A stretch of DNA of 52,184 nucleotides from an uncultured Erysipelotrichaceae bacterium. Lineage in GTDB: Bacteria; Bacillota_I; Bacilli_A; RFN20; CAG-826. Below the pieces are notes generated by a model. It ran no database searches. It was not told the origin of the DNA and saw nothing but the letters and a program-made list of their open reading frames with translations. Positions within the stretch are counted from its first letter, which is position 1. Each line of letters opens with the position of its first letter. Below are positions 14,687 through 24,109 of the stretch, in pieces. The position numbers and the translations under genes are program-made. The stretch lies in contig CAMVEL010000011.1 of assembly GCA_947166565.1 (NCBI GenBank), positions 1 to 52,184 of the forward strand, written 5' to 3'.

Positions 14687-16144
14687 ATGAAAAAGAAATT
14701 AGTCTTAATGACGTCTGCTCTTATGACTGTCTCTCTTTTAGCGGGTTGTAATGCTCATGAACACTCTTACAAAGAAGTTGATGAAGTTGCTGCTACATGC
14801 ACTGAAAGTGGTGTCCACGCTCATTATACCTGCGAAGGATGCGATAAGTTATTTGATGAAGACAAAAAAGAAACAACATTAGAAGCTTTAACAATCGCCG
14901 CTTTAGGCCATGATTACAAGTTCGACTCATTCGTCTGGGCCGATGACTATTCCGCCCAAGCCAAACACGTCTGTTCCCGCGACAACAAGCATGTCGAGAT
15001 GCGTGATGCGACAGTCACTAGCAAAGTCACGAAAGATGCGACCTGCGAGGAAGATGGCGTTGAAACCTATACAGCGACATATGATGTTCATACTGAGACA
15101 AAAGATAAAGTATTATCTAAATTAGGTCATGCATATGGCGACCCTACATACGAGTGGAGCGATGACAATAAATCTTGCACTGCTACCGTGATTTGCGGAA
15201 ATGATTCAGCTCACAAAATCGAAGAGACGGTTGAATGCACATATAAAGTATTAGAAGATGCAACAGAAGAAGCAGATGGAAAAGGTAAATATACCGCAAC
15301 ATTTGAAAATGAAATATTTGCAACTCAAGAAAAAGAAGTTGTTATTGAATCACTTCCTACATTAAGCAAATTGATTTTTACTAGTAATGGGGATGGTACT
15401 TATTCTGTTAAAAGTAAAGATAGTGATATTACTGGAAGAGTAAAAATTCCATCAACATATGGTGAAAGCGAAGCAGAAGGTATTGTTACAACGCTTCCAA
15501 ATCAGGCTTTCTTTTCTGTTCCTAACATCACTGAAGTGTTTATTCCAAACACCATTATAACCATGGGGTCTGACGCTTTTTATGATTGTGAAAATATGAA
15601 AGATGTTCATTTTGAAGAAAATAGTTTTTTAGAAAGCCTTGGAGATTACGCTTTCCAAACGTGTGTATCATTAGTGTCGGTTACTTTACCAAAATCAGTT
15701 AAAACACTTGGCAACCGAGTTTTTGATGAATGTGATAATCTTGAATCGGTTGTTTTTGAAGAAGGTAACGAATTAGAAAGTATTGGCAGAGCGTGCTTTG
15801 AAAGCTGCCCAAAATTAAAAACAATCAAATTTGCCGAGACAAGTAAATTTACAGTAATTGATTATACATTCCGAGAATTGGGCGCTTTAGAAGAACTTGA
15901 TCTTCCAAATTCAGTTGAATCTATTAAAACTTATAGTGTTCATGGATGCTCTTCATTAAAAACATTATGGCTTTCAAAAGCACTTAAAAGCATGGAAATT
16001 TATTCTATTTTTGAGTGCCCTATTGAAAATTTACATTTCAAAGGCACTGTGGAAGAGTGGAATAATGTAAGCAAGGAACATAACTATATTTATCACGTTT
16101 CAACTACTGTTGTTCACTGCACTGATGGCGATGCTGCTATTTAA
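14687..16144 (+). CDS. BspA-like leucine-rich-repeat lipoprotein
   Basis: A 485-residue surface lipoprotein. The lipobox is LLAGC and the mature part starts CNAHEHSY. Residues about 20-220 hold three repeats of a small cysteine-containing module (HSYKEVDEVAATCTESG, DATCEEDGVETYTATYDVH and so on) seen in Bacillota surface proteins. From about 260 to 470 there are BspA-type LRR_5 repeats (segments such as MGSDAFYDCENMKDVHF and LGDYAFQTCVSLVSVTLP). Proteins of this kind bind host or partner-cell surfaces. ATG 14687 has GAAAGGAAA upstream; the longer reading from 14651 has no such site. It is divergent from tetR. AT-rich, like the region to its left, and ends at a strong terminator. Confidence 0.85.
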   Translation: MKKKLVLMTSALMTVSLLAGCNAHEHSYKEVDEVAATCTESGVHAHYTCEGCDKLFDEDKKETTLEALTIAALGHDYKFDSFVWADDYSAQAKHVCSRDNKHVEMRDATVTSKVTKDATCEEDGVETYTATYDVHTETKDKVLSKLGHAYGDPTYEWSDDNKSCTATVICGNDSAHKIEETVECTYKVLEDATEEADGKGKYTATFENEIFATQEKEVVIESLPTLSKLIFTSNGDGTYSVKSKDSDITGRVKIPSTYGESEAEGIVTTLPNQAFFSVPNITEVFIPNTIITMGSDAFYDCENMKDVHFEENSFLESLGDYAFQTCVSLVSVTLPKSVKTLGNRVFDECDNLESVVFEEGNELESIGRACFESCPKLKTIKFAETSKFTVIDYTFRELGALEELDLPNSVESIKTYSVHGCSSLKTLWLSKALKSMEIYSIFECPIENLHFKGTVEEWNNVSKEHNYIYHVSTTVVHCTDGDAAI

Positions 16145-16172
16145 TAAATAGATATACTTAAATAGTATTGAG

Positions 16173-16203
16173 ACCGATTAGGCTAACCGCCTAGTCGGTT
16201 TTT
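16173..16203 (+). terminator. Terminator of the BspA-like gene
   Basis: ACCGATTAGG pairs with CCTAGTCGGT (one G-T pair) around a seven-base loop, followed by five T. Confidence 0.85.
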
Positions 16204-16235
16204 CATATAGTGAATACCGAGAGTTCTAAACCTCA

Positions 16236-16320
16236 AAAGTCGTATGCTTATCATGCGTCGGCGATGAGGGTCTAGACCCTCGTTTTCCAAACGTAGGCAT
16301 GCGGTTGGGAAACGCGGAAC
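16236..16320. other. Palindrome-rich intergenic segment
   Basis: It contains the perfect 16-base palindrome GAGGGTCTAGACCCTC (16266-16281), followed by T residues, and a second inverted pair CGTTTTCCAA / TTGGGAAACG around a 14-base loop. It lies at the boundary where AT-rich accessory DNA meets GC-richer chromosome. It may be a reverse-strand terminator, a structured RNA or a repetitive extragenic element. Confidence 0.4.
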
Positions 16321-16333
16321 ACCTCGAGGATTA

Positions 16334-18100
16334 TTATTCTTCCTTTAGTTTTGTGAGCATTTTCTCAAGGTCGTAGAACTCGTTGTAATCAAATGTCTCG
16401 TAAAGTGTGACACCGCCTTCATCATAATCGTATCCGTCTTTTTCCGGATGGCATACACGCAATGTTGAGGAGTGGTAGCAAGCTTGTCCGGAAGGGAAAA
16501 GGACCTGCCCGAGAACGCATTCGCCTCCGCCAGGTTTCTGTCCGATGACTTTCGCGAATTCCTGTTTATCGGCTAGGAAGGGGTAAGCCGTTCCACAGGA
16601 GAAAGCGGCGGGAGAAACAAGGAGGTAGATATCGTATTTGCCATAGGTGACGTCTTGCGAATCTATCTTGCCGTCGCGGTTCGTATCAAGCCTGGTCTCG
16701 ACCGTCCTCACGGCATTCGTATGGATATCCTGAAGATATATCGTGGATTTGTTGTTTTTGGAGATGAGGGTGAGGAGGCTACCCATGGTCGCGGAAGAGC
16801 CGCCATCGTTAATCGACATATCGATAATGACGGTTTTCACTCCGCCCTTCTTATCGATTTCCTCAAAATGGGCCTTGCTTTGTAGATAGGTATCTTCTTT
16901 CATCGCCTCTTCGATACTAACGGTTGGTTTACCAGTTTTTTGATCGAAATAATTCTGGTAATTCTCGAATTTCCGCAAAGTGAATACCGCGGCCGTGCCG
17001 TCTTTGCTGTAACGGATATCGGTTTCCTTTAGGCCTAGTTCCTTGTAGACGGCCGCTCTTGAAGCGCCCAAGGCGTTTTCAATGGTTGCACGCGTATCGA
17101 TGATGCTTTGGGGAATGTCTTTTGAGGCGCTTTCCCCCCAAGCCGTAGTTACCGGCACAACGGCGCTATGACCGTCGTTGAAGCGTTGGAACAAGTTGCA
17201 GATCGCGTCGGCTCTAACCGTGGGGTTTTCACTGATCAAATCATCATAATAGGTGGTGGATTTTAGATAATCCGCGACGGATTTGATATCTAGGGCGTAT
17301 TTAAGACCATAGTAATTGTCTAAGACAAAGGTGATGATGTCCCTGTTATAACGCCTTAGGTACATCGGCATTTCCTTTTCCTCGATTAGTTTGCCCATGC
17401 TCTCAGGAATCGTATATGGGGTGTCGCCCTTTTTATCGATGAATTTCAGTTTGTTGAAGGTGCTAGGATCCGAATATTGATAAAGACGGTCATAGGCGAA
17501 GAAAGTGCCGACCGATAACAACTTAAAGAACACGGAATCAAGCAAAGCAAGAGGGGCGTATATCTCTTTTCCATAACTTAACGCGGAGAGTTCGGTTTGC
17601 CCATAAGAAAGGGCATAGAGGGCATTCAGATTCCCGATTGAGCCATTCGTCACCTTCGCTTCAATCGCGTTTGATGAATAGTCGGTATAGACGCCTTCCT
17701 GTAATATCAATGCGTAATCGCCCGAAATTATCATCTGCTTGTTCACACTATCAAAGCAGAAGGAGAATTTGTTTTCCTTGCGTGCGAAATTTATGACGTA
17801 GATTTTGCCATCGTCTTGCTCCCCTTCGATAACGGAAGCTTCCGAATTGAAGGCCTTTACGTAATCGGAGACTTTGACATAAGGCATATAAGGTTGGCCT
17901 GGAAGGAAGGCCAAAGGGAACGTTGAGGCCTCTTGTTTGCTTAAATCGATGCATTTATCCTCGCCGATTAACGAAGAATGGGCCTGGAAGAAGGGAACGT
18001 TCTTGAACGTGAACTTTGGTTCTTCCGCACCGTTTCCTCCGCCTTGGCACGAGGACAAAAGGAGAAGGGGGATAGATACAAGAAGGATATTGCGTTTCAT
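16334..18100 (-). CDS. S41-family (tail-specific) protease, lipoprotein
   Basis: A 588-residue extracellular protease. It has a lipoprotein signal with lipobox LSSC (Cys18). Residues about 25-270 are an N-terminal region without a recognised domain. The C-terminal half carries the S41 catalytic core: the VIIDMSINDGGSSATMGSLL strand-loop and the serine in SPAAFSCG (Ser501). A calcium-binding-like loop, DTNRDGKIDSQD, is inserted near residue 472. No PDZ domain is obvious. The start is ATG 18100, which gives a normal signal peptide; the reading from 18202 adds an unlikely leader. It is probably anchored outside the membrane and degrades or processes exported proteins. Codon use is host-like. It is convergent with the gene to its left and on the same strand as mgtC-like. 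Confidence 0.85.
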   Translation of the reverse strand: MKRNILLVSIPLLLLSSCQGGGNGAEEPKFTFKNVPFFQAHSSLIGEDKCIDLSKQEASTFPLAFLPGQPYMPYVKVSDYVKAFNSEASVIEGEQDDGKIYVINFARKENKFSFCFDSVNKQMIISGDYALILQEGVYTDYSSNAIEAKVTNGSIGNLNALYALSYGQTELSALSYGKEIYAPLALLDSVFFKLLSVGTFFAYDRLYQYSDPSTFNKLKFIDKKGDTPYTIPESMGKLIEEKEMPMYLRRYNRDIITFVLDNYYGLKYALDIKSVADYLKSTTYYDDLISENPTVRADAICNLFQRFNDGHSAVVPVTTAWGESASKDIPQSIIDTRATIENALGASRAAVYKELGLKETDIRYSKDGTAAVFTLRKFENYQNYFDQKTGKPTVSIEEAMKEDTYLQSKAHFEEIDKKGGVKTVIIDMSINDGGSSATMGSLLTLISKNNKSTIYLQDIHTNAVRTVETRLDTNRDGKIDSQDVTYGKYDIYLLVSPAAFSCGTAYPFLADKQEFAKVIGQKPGGGECVLGQVLFPSGQACYHSSTLRVCHPEKDGYDYDEGGVTLYETFDYNEFYDLEKMLTKLKEE

Positions 18101-18192
18101 ATTGATACCAGCTTTCTTAACGTGCCCTATTCTAGAGAATAGAGGATAACTTGTCATCCGTTTGATTAAGAAAATAGGCCTTATTTCAAAAT

Positions 18193-18225
18193 AAAACCCC
18201 ATATCCGTTTTTGAGGAATATGGGG
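18193..18225 (-). terminator. Terminator of the MgtC-family gene
   Basis: On the reverse strand, CCCCATATTCC pairs with GGATATGGGG (one unpaired base) around TCAAAAAC, followed by TTTTATTTTG, just after the stop codon of the gene at 18238. Confidence 0.75.
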
Positions 18226-18237
18226 GGCATGTATCGA

Positions 18238-18972
18238 TTATCGATGGCTTAGGAGATGGATGTTCTTGGCTTTGGTCTCTTTTTCTAATTCGGAGAGATA
18301 TTCATTTAGCCTTTCCTCTCCGCTATTGAAGATGGCTTGGAAGGTGACCTCGACATTATCTTCCGCGCCTTCAACGGGAGAGGTGCTAATGCCATGGATC
18401 GTGCAATCGAAGGTTTTGCTGACCTTGATGATTCTTCCTAATATCGGTTCATCGGCAGAGGCGACGATCGTGATGGTTGGGCTATCCCTCGAAATCTTGG
18501 ATTCGACCTTCTTGAAAAGGGTCAAGACAAGGAGGATCAAGACGGTTCCGACTAAGGCGATGATGAAATTGAAGGAACCGCAGGCAATACCGATGGTCAT
18601 CGCGACCCAAATGGTGCCGGCGGTCGTCAAACCCTTGACTCCGCTATTGCGGTGCATGATGGCTCCAGCGCCCAAGAAACCGACGCCGGTGATGACTTGG
18701 GCGGCTAAACGCGCTACGTCGCGGTGGCTGCTGAAAACCTCGGGGAAGCCATAAATGGAAATCATCATGATGATGCAGGAGCCGACGCCGACAAGGAGGT
18801 GGGTTCTTAATCCGGCGCTACGGCCGCGCTTTTCCCTTTCGATGCCAACCGCACCGACCAGGATAATGGAAAGGACCAATGCCGAGAGGCAAAGGATAAG
18901 GTTTCCAACGGGCCACTCATTGACTTTCCAGTTGTTTAAATCTTCAACAAGTTTTTGATCAAAAGTAATCAT
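18238..18972 (-). CDS. MgtC/SapB-family membrane protein
   Basis: A 244-residue membrane protein. Residues about 20-150 contain four to five hydrophobic helices with the family's conserved features: GIEREKRGRSAGLRTH, VGVGSC and QVITGVGFLGAGAIM with its continuation in GLTTAGTIWV. A soluble ACT-like C-terminal domain follows (about 155-244, ending LLSHR). MgtC relatives are linked to magnesium limitation and acid or macrophage survival in pathogens. The gene is single on its strand with its own terminator. The start ATG at 18972 is supported by the hydrophilic N-terminus typical of the family. Confidence 0.9.
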   Translation of the reverse strand: MITFDQKLVEDLNNWKVNEWPVGNLILCLSALVLSIILVGAVGIEREKRGRSAGLRTHLLVGVGSCIIMMISIYGFPEVFSSHRDVARLAAQVITGVGFLGAGAIMHRNSGVKGLTTAGTIWVAMTIGIACGSFNFIIALVGTVLILLVLTLFKKVESKISRDSPTITIVASADEPILGRIIKVSKTFDCTIHGISTSPVEGAEDNVEVTFQAIFNSGEERLNEYLSELEKETKAKNIHLLSHR

Positions 18973-19127
18973 TTTGTGCTATTTCCTTTGAGGATGCCAA
19001 TAAGATACACCTATTCGCGCATTTTTCAAACCTCTTTGAACTTTTTAGATGACTCTTCCCGCCTATTTTGCCTTATATGGAAAGAGGGGCTAGAATAAAG
19101 TTAGGGAATAAACCAAAAGGAGCTTTT

Positions 19128-20195
19128 ATGAAAAAGTCATTAGCCATAGTCGTTTTGCCTTCGTTGTTGCTTTTAGCCGCCTGTGGAGGTAACGCTCCAT
19201 CATCGAATGCCTCTACCACCGAAGAATCCTCAGAGCCCGTTGAAAAACCGATTAATGTCTTCGTTCTTTCCGGTCAATCCAACATGGAAGGAAACACTCA
19301 ATTTGATGATGGTCACGGTTATTTGGCGGAAGGTCTTGAAGAACTTGGCATTACGGATGCGGGAGTTTGCTACGAAGGAATAAAGGAAGTTCAGACGAGC
19401 TTCTATGGCGGCGGTGTTTTCAATATCGATAGTAACAAAACGGTCGCTTCCAATAAGGAAGATAAGATGGCTGGGAAATTCCTCGATACCGTTTTGGGCA
19501 TGGGCGCGGATGAAAAGCAATTCGGTCCCGAAGTCGGCGCCGCGTATGTTTTGAAAAACCACGCTACGGAAGAAGCGCCGATTTACCTCATTAAGGCTGC
19601 CTTTGGCGGTAGTGGATTCACTTCGTCTTGGAGCAGGTGGAGTTGGGATACAACGGCCCAAACTAACCTATATAAGGACCAATTGAAGATATTCGTCGAC
19701 AATAACCTCAAGCTTATAGAGGAAATAGAAGGAAGAAAGCCAACCCTCAAGGGCTTCTTGTGGCATCAAGGAGAGAACGACGCTGATAGAACAAACGGCG
19801 GGAAATACCAGGAACGTTTCGATCGATTATTCGGCCAATTCCGTGATGATTACGCGGATTACGCGGTCGATGGAAACGGTGAAAACATCGCTTTGATCGA
19901 TTGCTACATATTCGATAAGGGCGATAGCGATGATGCAAGGCTGCCATCGAATGTCACCGTTGGGGATATCAAAGTCCTTAATGGAGCCAAGAAAGCCATC
20001 AGCGAGGAAAGGGAGAATAACTACATCGTCAATTCCTCTTGGCAATATGAAGGCGGCTTGAAACTCCAGGTCAACGAGAATGCAAGCGGAGTCGACCATG
20101 GTGGTGTCGGCGGACAGCATTACTGGGCCCGCGACATGTTCCGTTTGGGGATGGAATACGCCCGCATCATCGTCGATAACAAATTGTTGGATTAA
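19128..20195 (+). CDS. Lipoprotein acetylesterase (SASA/DUF303, SGNH-like)
   Basis: A 355-residue lipoprotein (lipobox LLAAC, Cys19). FVLSGQSNMEGN carries the nucleophile Ser51 in the GQSNM block of sialate/xylan acetylesterase-type carbohydrate esterases, and LWHQGENDAD is the matching WxQGExD block. The C-terminal GVGGQHYWARDMFRLG helix probably holds the catalytic histidine (VDHGGVGGQHY). It would remove acetyl groups from sugars at the cell surface, aiding glycan breakdown. ATG 19128 has AAAAGGAG upstream; the upstream reading from 19068 lacks one. A TATAAT box is not obvious. No glycoside hydrolase is adjacent. The specific substrate cannot be read from sequence. Confidence 0.85.
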   Translation: MKKSLAIVVLPSLLLLAACGGNAPSSNASTTEESSEPVEKPINVFVLSGQSNMEGNTQFDDGHGYLAEGLEELGITDAGVCYEGIKEVQTSFYGGGVFNIDSNKTVASNKEDKMAGKFLDTVLGMGADEKQFGPEVGAAYVLKNHATEEAPIYLIKAAFGGSGFTSSWSRWSWDTTAQTNLYKDQLKIFVDNNLKLIEEIEGRKPTLKGFLWHQGENDADRTNGGKYQERFDRLFGQFRDDYADYAVDGNGENIALIDCYIFDKGDSDDARLPSNVTVGDIKVLNGAKKAISEERENNYIVNSSWQYEGGLKLQVNENASGVDHGGVGGQHYWARDMFRLGMEYARIIVDNKLLD

Positions 20196-20450
20196 CATAT
20201 GGGTTTCCCCTGAAAACACAAAGTCCATCAACGAAACTCTGATCGATTTTTGAAATTCGACCATTTCGCCTGGCCCAATGAGAAAGAAGAGAAGAGACGC
20301 CTATTTGTTTTAAGACGGAAATAATGGAAAAACGATGCATGCCCTTCGTGTTTTCAGATAAAAGCATTCCAGCAAGCATCTCATGAGGTCACTTACCACA
20401 CGCGTATGTGTGTGTTAAAATCTTAAGCGCATACTTTGCGAGGTCTTTCT

Positions 20451-21038
20451 ATGAAACAGTTTGAAATGGTCCTTGATAAGGACGAGAGAATCCTCAAATA
20501 TTACAAGCCTAGCAAGAAAAGGTTTTTCATCTTCGGCATTATATCCACCATCCCCATGCTTTTGATTGGCAGCGTGATGATCATGTTTGCGATCTTTGGC
20601 TTCAACCAAATCGTCAAATTCTCCAACGAATATGGAGAGGTCGATATGAACGGCCCTAGGTTCATGCTTATCTTCAGCTGCATTTGGATCGCTATCCCCT
20701 TGCTTGGAATCTTTTTCTCTTTCTTCCGTTACGGCAAACTCGGCTATGCCGTTACCAATAAGAGAGTCATGATCAGCCATGGGACCATCGGGATTGATTT
20801 CAAATCCATCCCCTTGGACAAGGTCATCACGGTCGATGTCAACGTCAATCCCTTCGATAAACTTTGCCATCCCAATACCGGCAGCTTGATATTTGGTTCC
20901 TCCGTCATTTCGGTCGGCGGAAACGGGAACGTCAATTCCGCCTTATTCGTCTTTAGATACATAACTAATCCCTACGATGCTTATCGCGAGGTCAAGGAAA
21001 TCCTCGATGACCCCGATATCCGCAACCCCCGTTATTAA
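20451..21038 (+). CDS. PH-like (bPH2/DUF304) membrane protein
   Basis: A 195-residue protein with two transmembrane helices (about residues 23-50 and 68-90, a hydrophobic hairpin) followed by a bacterial PH-like domain of the YdbS/DUF304 type, with YAVTNKRVMISHGTIGID and later SLIFGSSVISVGG. ATG 20451 is chosen over TTG 20436. It lies 18 bases ahead of the STAS-kinase fusion, so it probably begins the partner-switch operon. Its function is unknown; PH-like domains of this group often form small membrane-associated assemblies. The roughly 250-base stretch before it (20196-20450) shows a possible TTAAAAT box near 20415 and no gene. Confidence 0.8.
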   Translation: MKQFEMVLDKDERILKYYKPSKKRFFIFGIISTIPMLLIGSVMIMFAIFGFNQIVKFSNEYGEVDMNGPRFMLIFSCIWIAIPLLGIFFSFFRYGKLGYAVTNKRVMISHGTIGIDFKSIPLDKVITVDVNVNPFDKLCHPNTGSLIFGSSVISVGGNGNVNSALFVFRYITNPYDAYREVKEILDDPDIRNPRY

Positions 21039-21056
21039 TAGAAAGGAAAAGAGAAA

Positions 21057-22208
21057 ATGAAGTGTCTGCTCGATAAAGACGTCCTCACCATTTATTTGGA
21101 AGGGGAATTAAACTCCTCCAACGCCGATGCTAGGGAAAAGGAAATCCTAGCGGATATCGAAGGAAAGACCTTCACCCGTCTAATCCTCGATTTCTCTTTG
21201 CTTAGTTATATTTCCAGCGCCGGCCTCCGCGTCATCCTCAAATTGAAGCAAAAATTCGGGTATGTCGTCGTCAATGAGGCTTCCTTGGAAGTCTATGACG
21301 TCCTTTCGATGACGGGCTTTACCAACATCATGGAAGTCAACAAAGCCCTCAACCGCATTTCCTTGGAGGGCGCGGAAGTGATCGGAACCGGTTATTTCTC
21401 CACGGTTTATAGGATTAACAAAGACACCATCATCAAGGTTTTCAACCGCGTGAGCGACTCAAAACAGATCGAACGCGAACTCAAACTTTCCAAAGAGGCG
21501 TTCGTTTTGGGAATCCCCACCGCGATTTCCTTCGACGTCGTCAAAGTCGAGGACAAACTCGGCGTCAGGTTCGAAATGCTTGATTGCGAATCCCTAAGTC
21601 AGGCTTTCGCTAAGCGTCCTGACCAATATGATGCCTTGTTGGATAAATACGTCGGATTGCTAAAGAAAATCAACACGACCGAATGCCTTGATCCCGAGAT
21701 TCCAGACATCAAGCAGTATTTCATACAGAAATTAGAGAAGATCCGTCCTCTCCTCGAAGACAAATACTACAAAAAAGCCAAGGGGATGCTTGAAGGGATC
21801 CCCGATGTCGATACCCTCGTCCATGGCGATTGCCATTTCAAGAACATCATGCTTCAGCAAGACGAATTGCTCCTTATCGATATGGATACCCTTTCCAAAG
21901 GACATCCGATATTCGAACTCGCCGCGATCCGTGCCCCATATATTTCCTTCGAAGAGGACGATCCCGGCAACTCCGAAAGGTTCCTTGGGATGCCGCCTGA
22001 ATTCGTCTCCAAATTATATTACGACATCCTCCGCGAATATTTCGGCAAGGAAGACAAAACCATCGCAGATAAGATTGAGATAGTCACCGCCATCCATATG
22101 CTTTGGTGGAACGAAGTCAATACCCCCGAAGTCTCCGCGAGGAGAGACGGGAACCGCAAACGCCTTGTCGCCCTTTTAGACCGTTACGACGACTTAAATA
22201 TTGGATAA
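21057..22208 (+). CDS. STAS domain fused to an APH-like kinase
   Basis: A 383-residue fusion. Residues 1-105 are an anti-sigma-factor-antagonist-type STAS domain: LILDFSLLSYISSAGLRVIL, with ISSAGL in the place of the phosphorylated serine of SpoIIAA/RsbV. Residues about 115-383 are an aminoglycoside-phosphotransferase/choline-kinase fold: the glycine loop GTGYFSTVY, IIKVF, HGDCHFKNI with catalytic Asp258, and LLLIDMD with Asp275. AAAGGAAAAGAG precedes the ATG. It lies in the same operon as the SpoIIE/HATPase fusion, so its STAS domain should be the substrate of that protein. STAS phosphorylation might switch the kinase on or off. The phosphate acceptor of the kinase is unknown. Confidence 0.85.
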   Translation: MKCLLDKDVLTIYLEGELNSSNADAREKEILADIEGKTFTRLILDFSLLSYISSAGLRVILKLKQKFGYVVVNEASLEVYDVLSMTGFTNIMEVNKALNRISLEGAEVIGTGYFSTVYRINKDTIIKVFNRVSDSKQIERELKLSKEAFVLGIPTAISFDVVKVEDKLGVRFEMLDCESLSQAFAKRPDQYDALLDKYVGLLKKINTTECLDPEIPDIKQYFIQKLEKIRPLLEDKYYKKAKGMLEGIPDVDTLVHGDCHFKNIMLQQDELLLIDMDTLSKGHPIFELAAIRAPYISFEEDDPGNSERFLGMPPEFVSKLYYDILREYFGKEDKTIADKIEIVTAIHMLWWNEVNTPEVSARRDGNRKRLVALLDRYDDLNIG

Positions 22209-22212
22209 AGCT

Positions 22213-24069
22213 ATGGAAGACGAAGAAAGAAGACAATATCTAGAGAAGTACTACGATAACGAAGCCGACGCCAACCGAAAGATGTCCTTTGCCAATGCCT
22301 TTGGCGGGGGTTTTATGTTTGTCATCTGGATGCTTTACATCACCCGGGTTTTCATGGTCGCCGACCGTTATTTTATCCCCATCAATATCATTTTCCCGAT
22401 AACGATCTTCATCCTTTTCTCTCCGCTTTTTTATCTTCGTTCGAAGACAATCCGCAAACCAAAATACAAATTCTTCTTGGTTTTCTCCTTCCTTTTCGTC
22501 GTTGCCGTCATAAACGTTTTGCTTCCAAAACACGGCATCCTCGCCTGGGGACTTTGCATTGTCGGAGTCAACCATTACTACAATCCAAAATTTGGTAGGG
22601 TAATCTTTGGCACGACCTTATTCTTAATGTTGCTTTGCCTATATATTGGCATGTTCCTTGGCGAATACGCCCCTGACCTCCTTGGCGAAGGCATTATCAA
22701 AGACGGGGCTATATATTGGCCTGGCGATCCCAAGGAACGTTACGACATGCTCCATCAGATGCTGCTTAACGGAGAAAACCGTTATCTAAAGGTATTCGCT
22801 TATTATTATTTGCCACGCGCTGGAATTCTGACCTTGACCTTCCTTGTTTCCGATTCTCTCAATAGGCGAACCTATAACCTCCTCGTCAAAGAACTCGAGG
22901 TCAGTAGGGATCAAGAAAAGGCGAGGGCGGAACTTTCGTTTGCCAAGGAAATCCAGTTCGCCACCCTTCCGATTGATTTCAAATTCCATAAATCATATGA
23001 GATCCAGGCTGAACTTATCCCCGCGAAAAGCGTTGGTGGCGATTTCTTTGACCATGTCGCTTTGGACGAAGACCATGTAGCCATCGCAATAGGTGATGTA
23101 TCCGGCAAGGGCGTTCCCGCCGCCATGTTCATGATGAAAACCATCACCGCGCTTCGTAACAACCTTAAAAAAGACAAGACCCCCGCGCAGATTCTCAGCG
23201 AAGTCAATTCCATCGTCTATCAAGGCAACGATTCGAAGATGTTCGTTACGGTTTTCCTTGGAATCTTAGACGTAAAAACTGGTAAATTCGTTTTCGCTAA
23301 CGCCGGTCATAATCCTCCGGTTATCGGAAAACCGGGTTCCTACCATTTCCTCAATTGCTCCGCGGGATTCGTCCTCGCCGGCATGGAGACCGCTTTCGTC
23401 AAGGACGAGGAAATAATTTTATCTCCTGGCGAAACCATCATGCTTTATACCGACGGCATCACGGAAGCTAGAAATGAATCGGGAGAATTCTTCGGTGAGA
23501 AACGTTTACTCGAACTTCTTAACGCCAAAGCCAACAATGATTTGCTTAAGACACATAGCGAACTGAAAAAAGGTATCCATGCTTTCGTTAACAAAGCCCC
23601 ACAGAGCGATGATATCACCTACATTTCCTTACTATTCCGCGAGAGCGAATGCGATTTCGTGGAAAAAGAACTGCTCGCGAAAAAGGAAAACGTCGCCCCA
23701 ATGCTTGAAGTGGTCAGCGACTTCACGAAAAAGAATTCTTTGCCTTCTGATTTCTCAAGAAATCTTCTAGTCGTCGTCGATGAGCTTCTCAGCAACGTCG
23801 CGAAATACGCCTACACGGATGAGCTAGGTTCCTTCTTCCTACGTCTTTCATATTCAAAGGAAAAGAAGGATTTCCAACTTACGATTGCGGATCGCGGAAA
23901 CCAATTCAATCCATTTGAACATACGGGCGAAGCCGTTAAAGGCGAAGCCGCGGAAATCAAAGAAGGCGGCCTTGGCATCCTTCTCGTAACGAAGATGATG
24001 GACGAATGCGTTTACGATTACGTCAAAAGCAAAAACATCATCAACTTGCGCAAACGTTTCGATAAATAA
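22213..24069 (+). CDS. Membrane SpoIIE-type phosphatase fused to a HATPase domain
   Basis: A 618-residue protein. Residues about 28-205 hold around six transmembrane segments; a short coiled-coil linker (LEVSRDQEKARAELSFAKE) leads to a PP2C/SpoIIE phosphatase (about 240-440) with SVGGDFFD, IGDVSGKGVPAA, FANAGHNPP and MLYTDGITE holding the metal aspartates. The C-terminal 120 residues are a GHKL/HATPase_c domain with VVDELLSNVAKYAY (N-box), DRGNQFNP and GGLGILLV. The protein thus carries both a phosphatase and an RsbW-type kinase for STAS partners. ATG 22213 lies five bases after the previous stop; TTG 22201 is a less likely start. It probably senses a membrane signal. No sigma factor gene is adjacent. 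Confidence 0.9.
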   Translation: MEDEERRQYLEKYYDNEADANRKMSFANAFGGGFMFVIWMLYITRVFMVADRYFIPINIIFPITIFILFSPLFYLRSKTIRKPKYKFFLVFSFLFVVAVINVLLPKHGILAWGLCIVGVNHYYNPKFGRVIFGTTLFLMLLCLYIGMFLGEYAPDLLGEGIIKDGAIYWPGDPKERYDMLHQMLLNGENRYLKVFAYYYLPRAGILTLTFLVSDSLNRRTYNLLVKELEVSRDQEKARAELSFAKEIQFATLPIDFKFHKSYEIQAELIPAKSVGGDFFDHVALDEDHVAIAIGDVSGKGVPAAMFMMKTITALRNNLKKDKTPAQILSEVNSIVYQGNDSKMFVTVFLGILDVKTGKFVFANAGHNPPVIGKPGSYHFLNCSAGFVLAGMETAFVKDEEIILSPGETIMLYTDGITEARNESGEFFGEKRLLELLNAKANNDLLKTHSELKKGIHAFVNKAPQSDDITYISLLFRESECDFVEKELLAKKENVAPMLEVVSDFTKKNSLPSDFSRNLLVVVDELLSNVAKYAYTDELGSFFLRLSYSKEKKDFQLTIADRGNQFNPFEHTGEAVKGEAAEIKEGGLGILLVTKMMDECVYDYVKSKNIINLRKRFDK

Positions 24070-24109
24070 CCCTTTACCATTGGATTCATCACTATAAAAT
24101 AGTGAGGCT

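Noticed and set aside
18259-18958. Forward-strand frames opposite the MgtC gene
   Set aside because: They are complements of hydrophobic helix codons and have no start context; the MgtC reading has clear family motifs.
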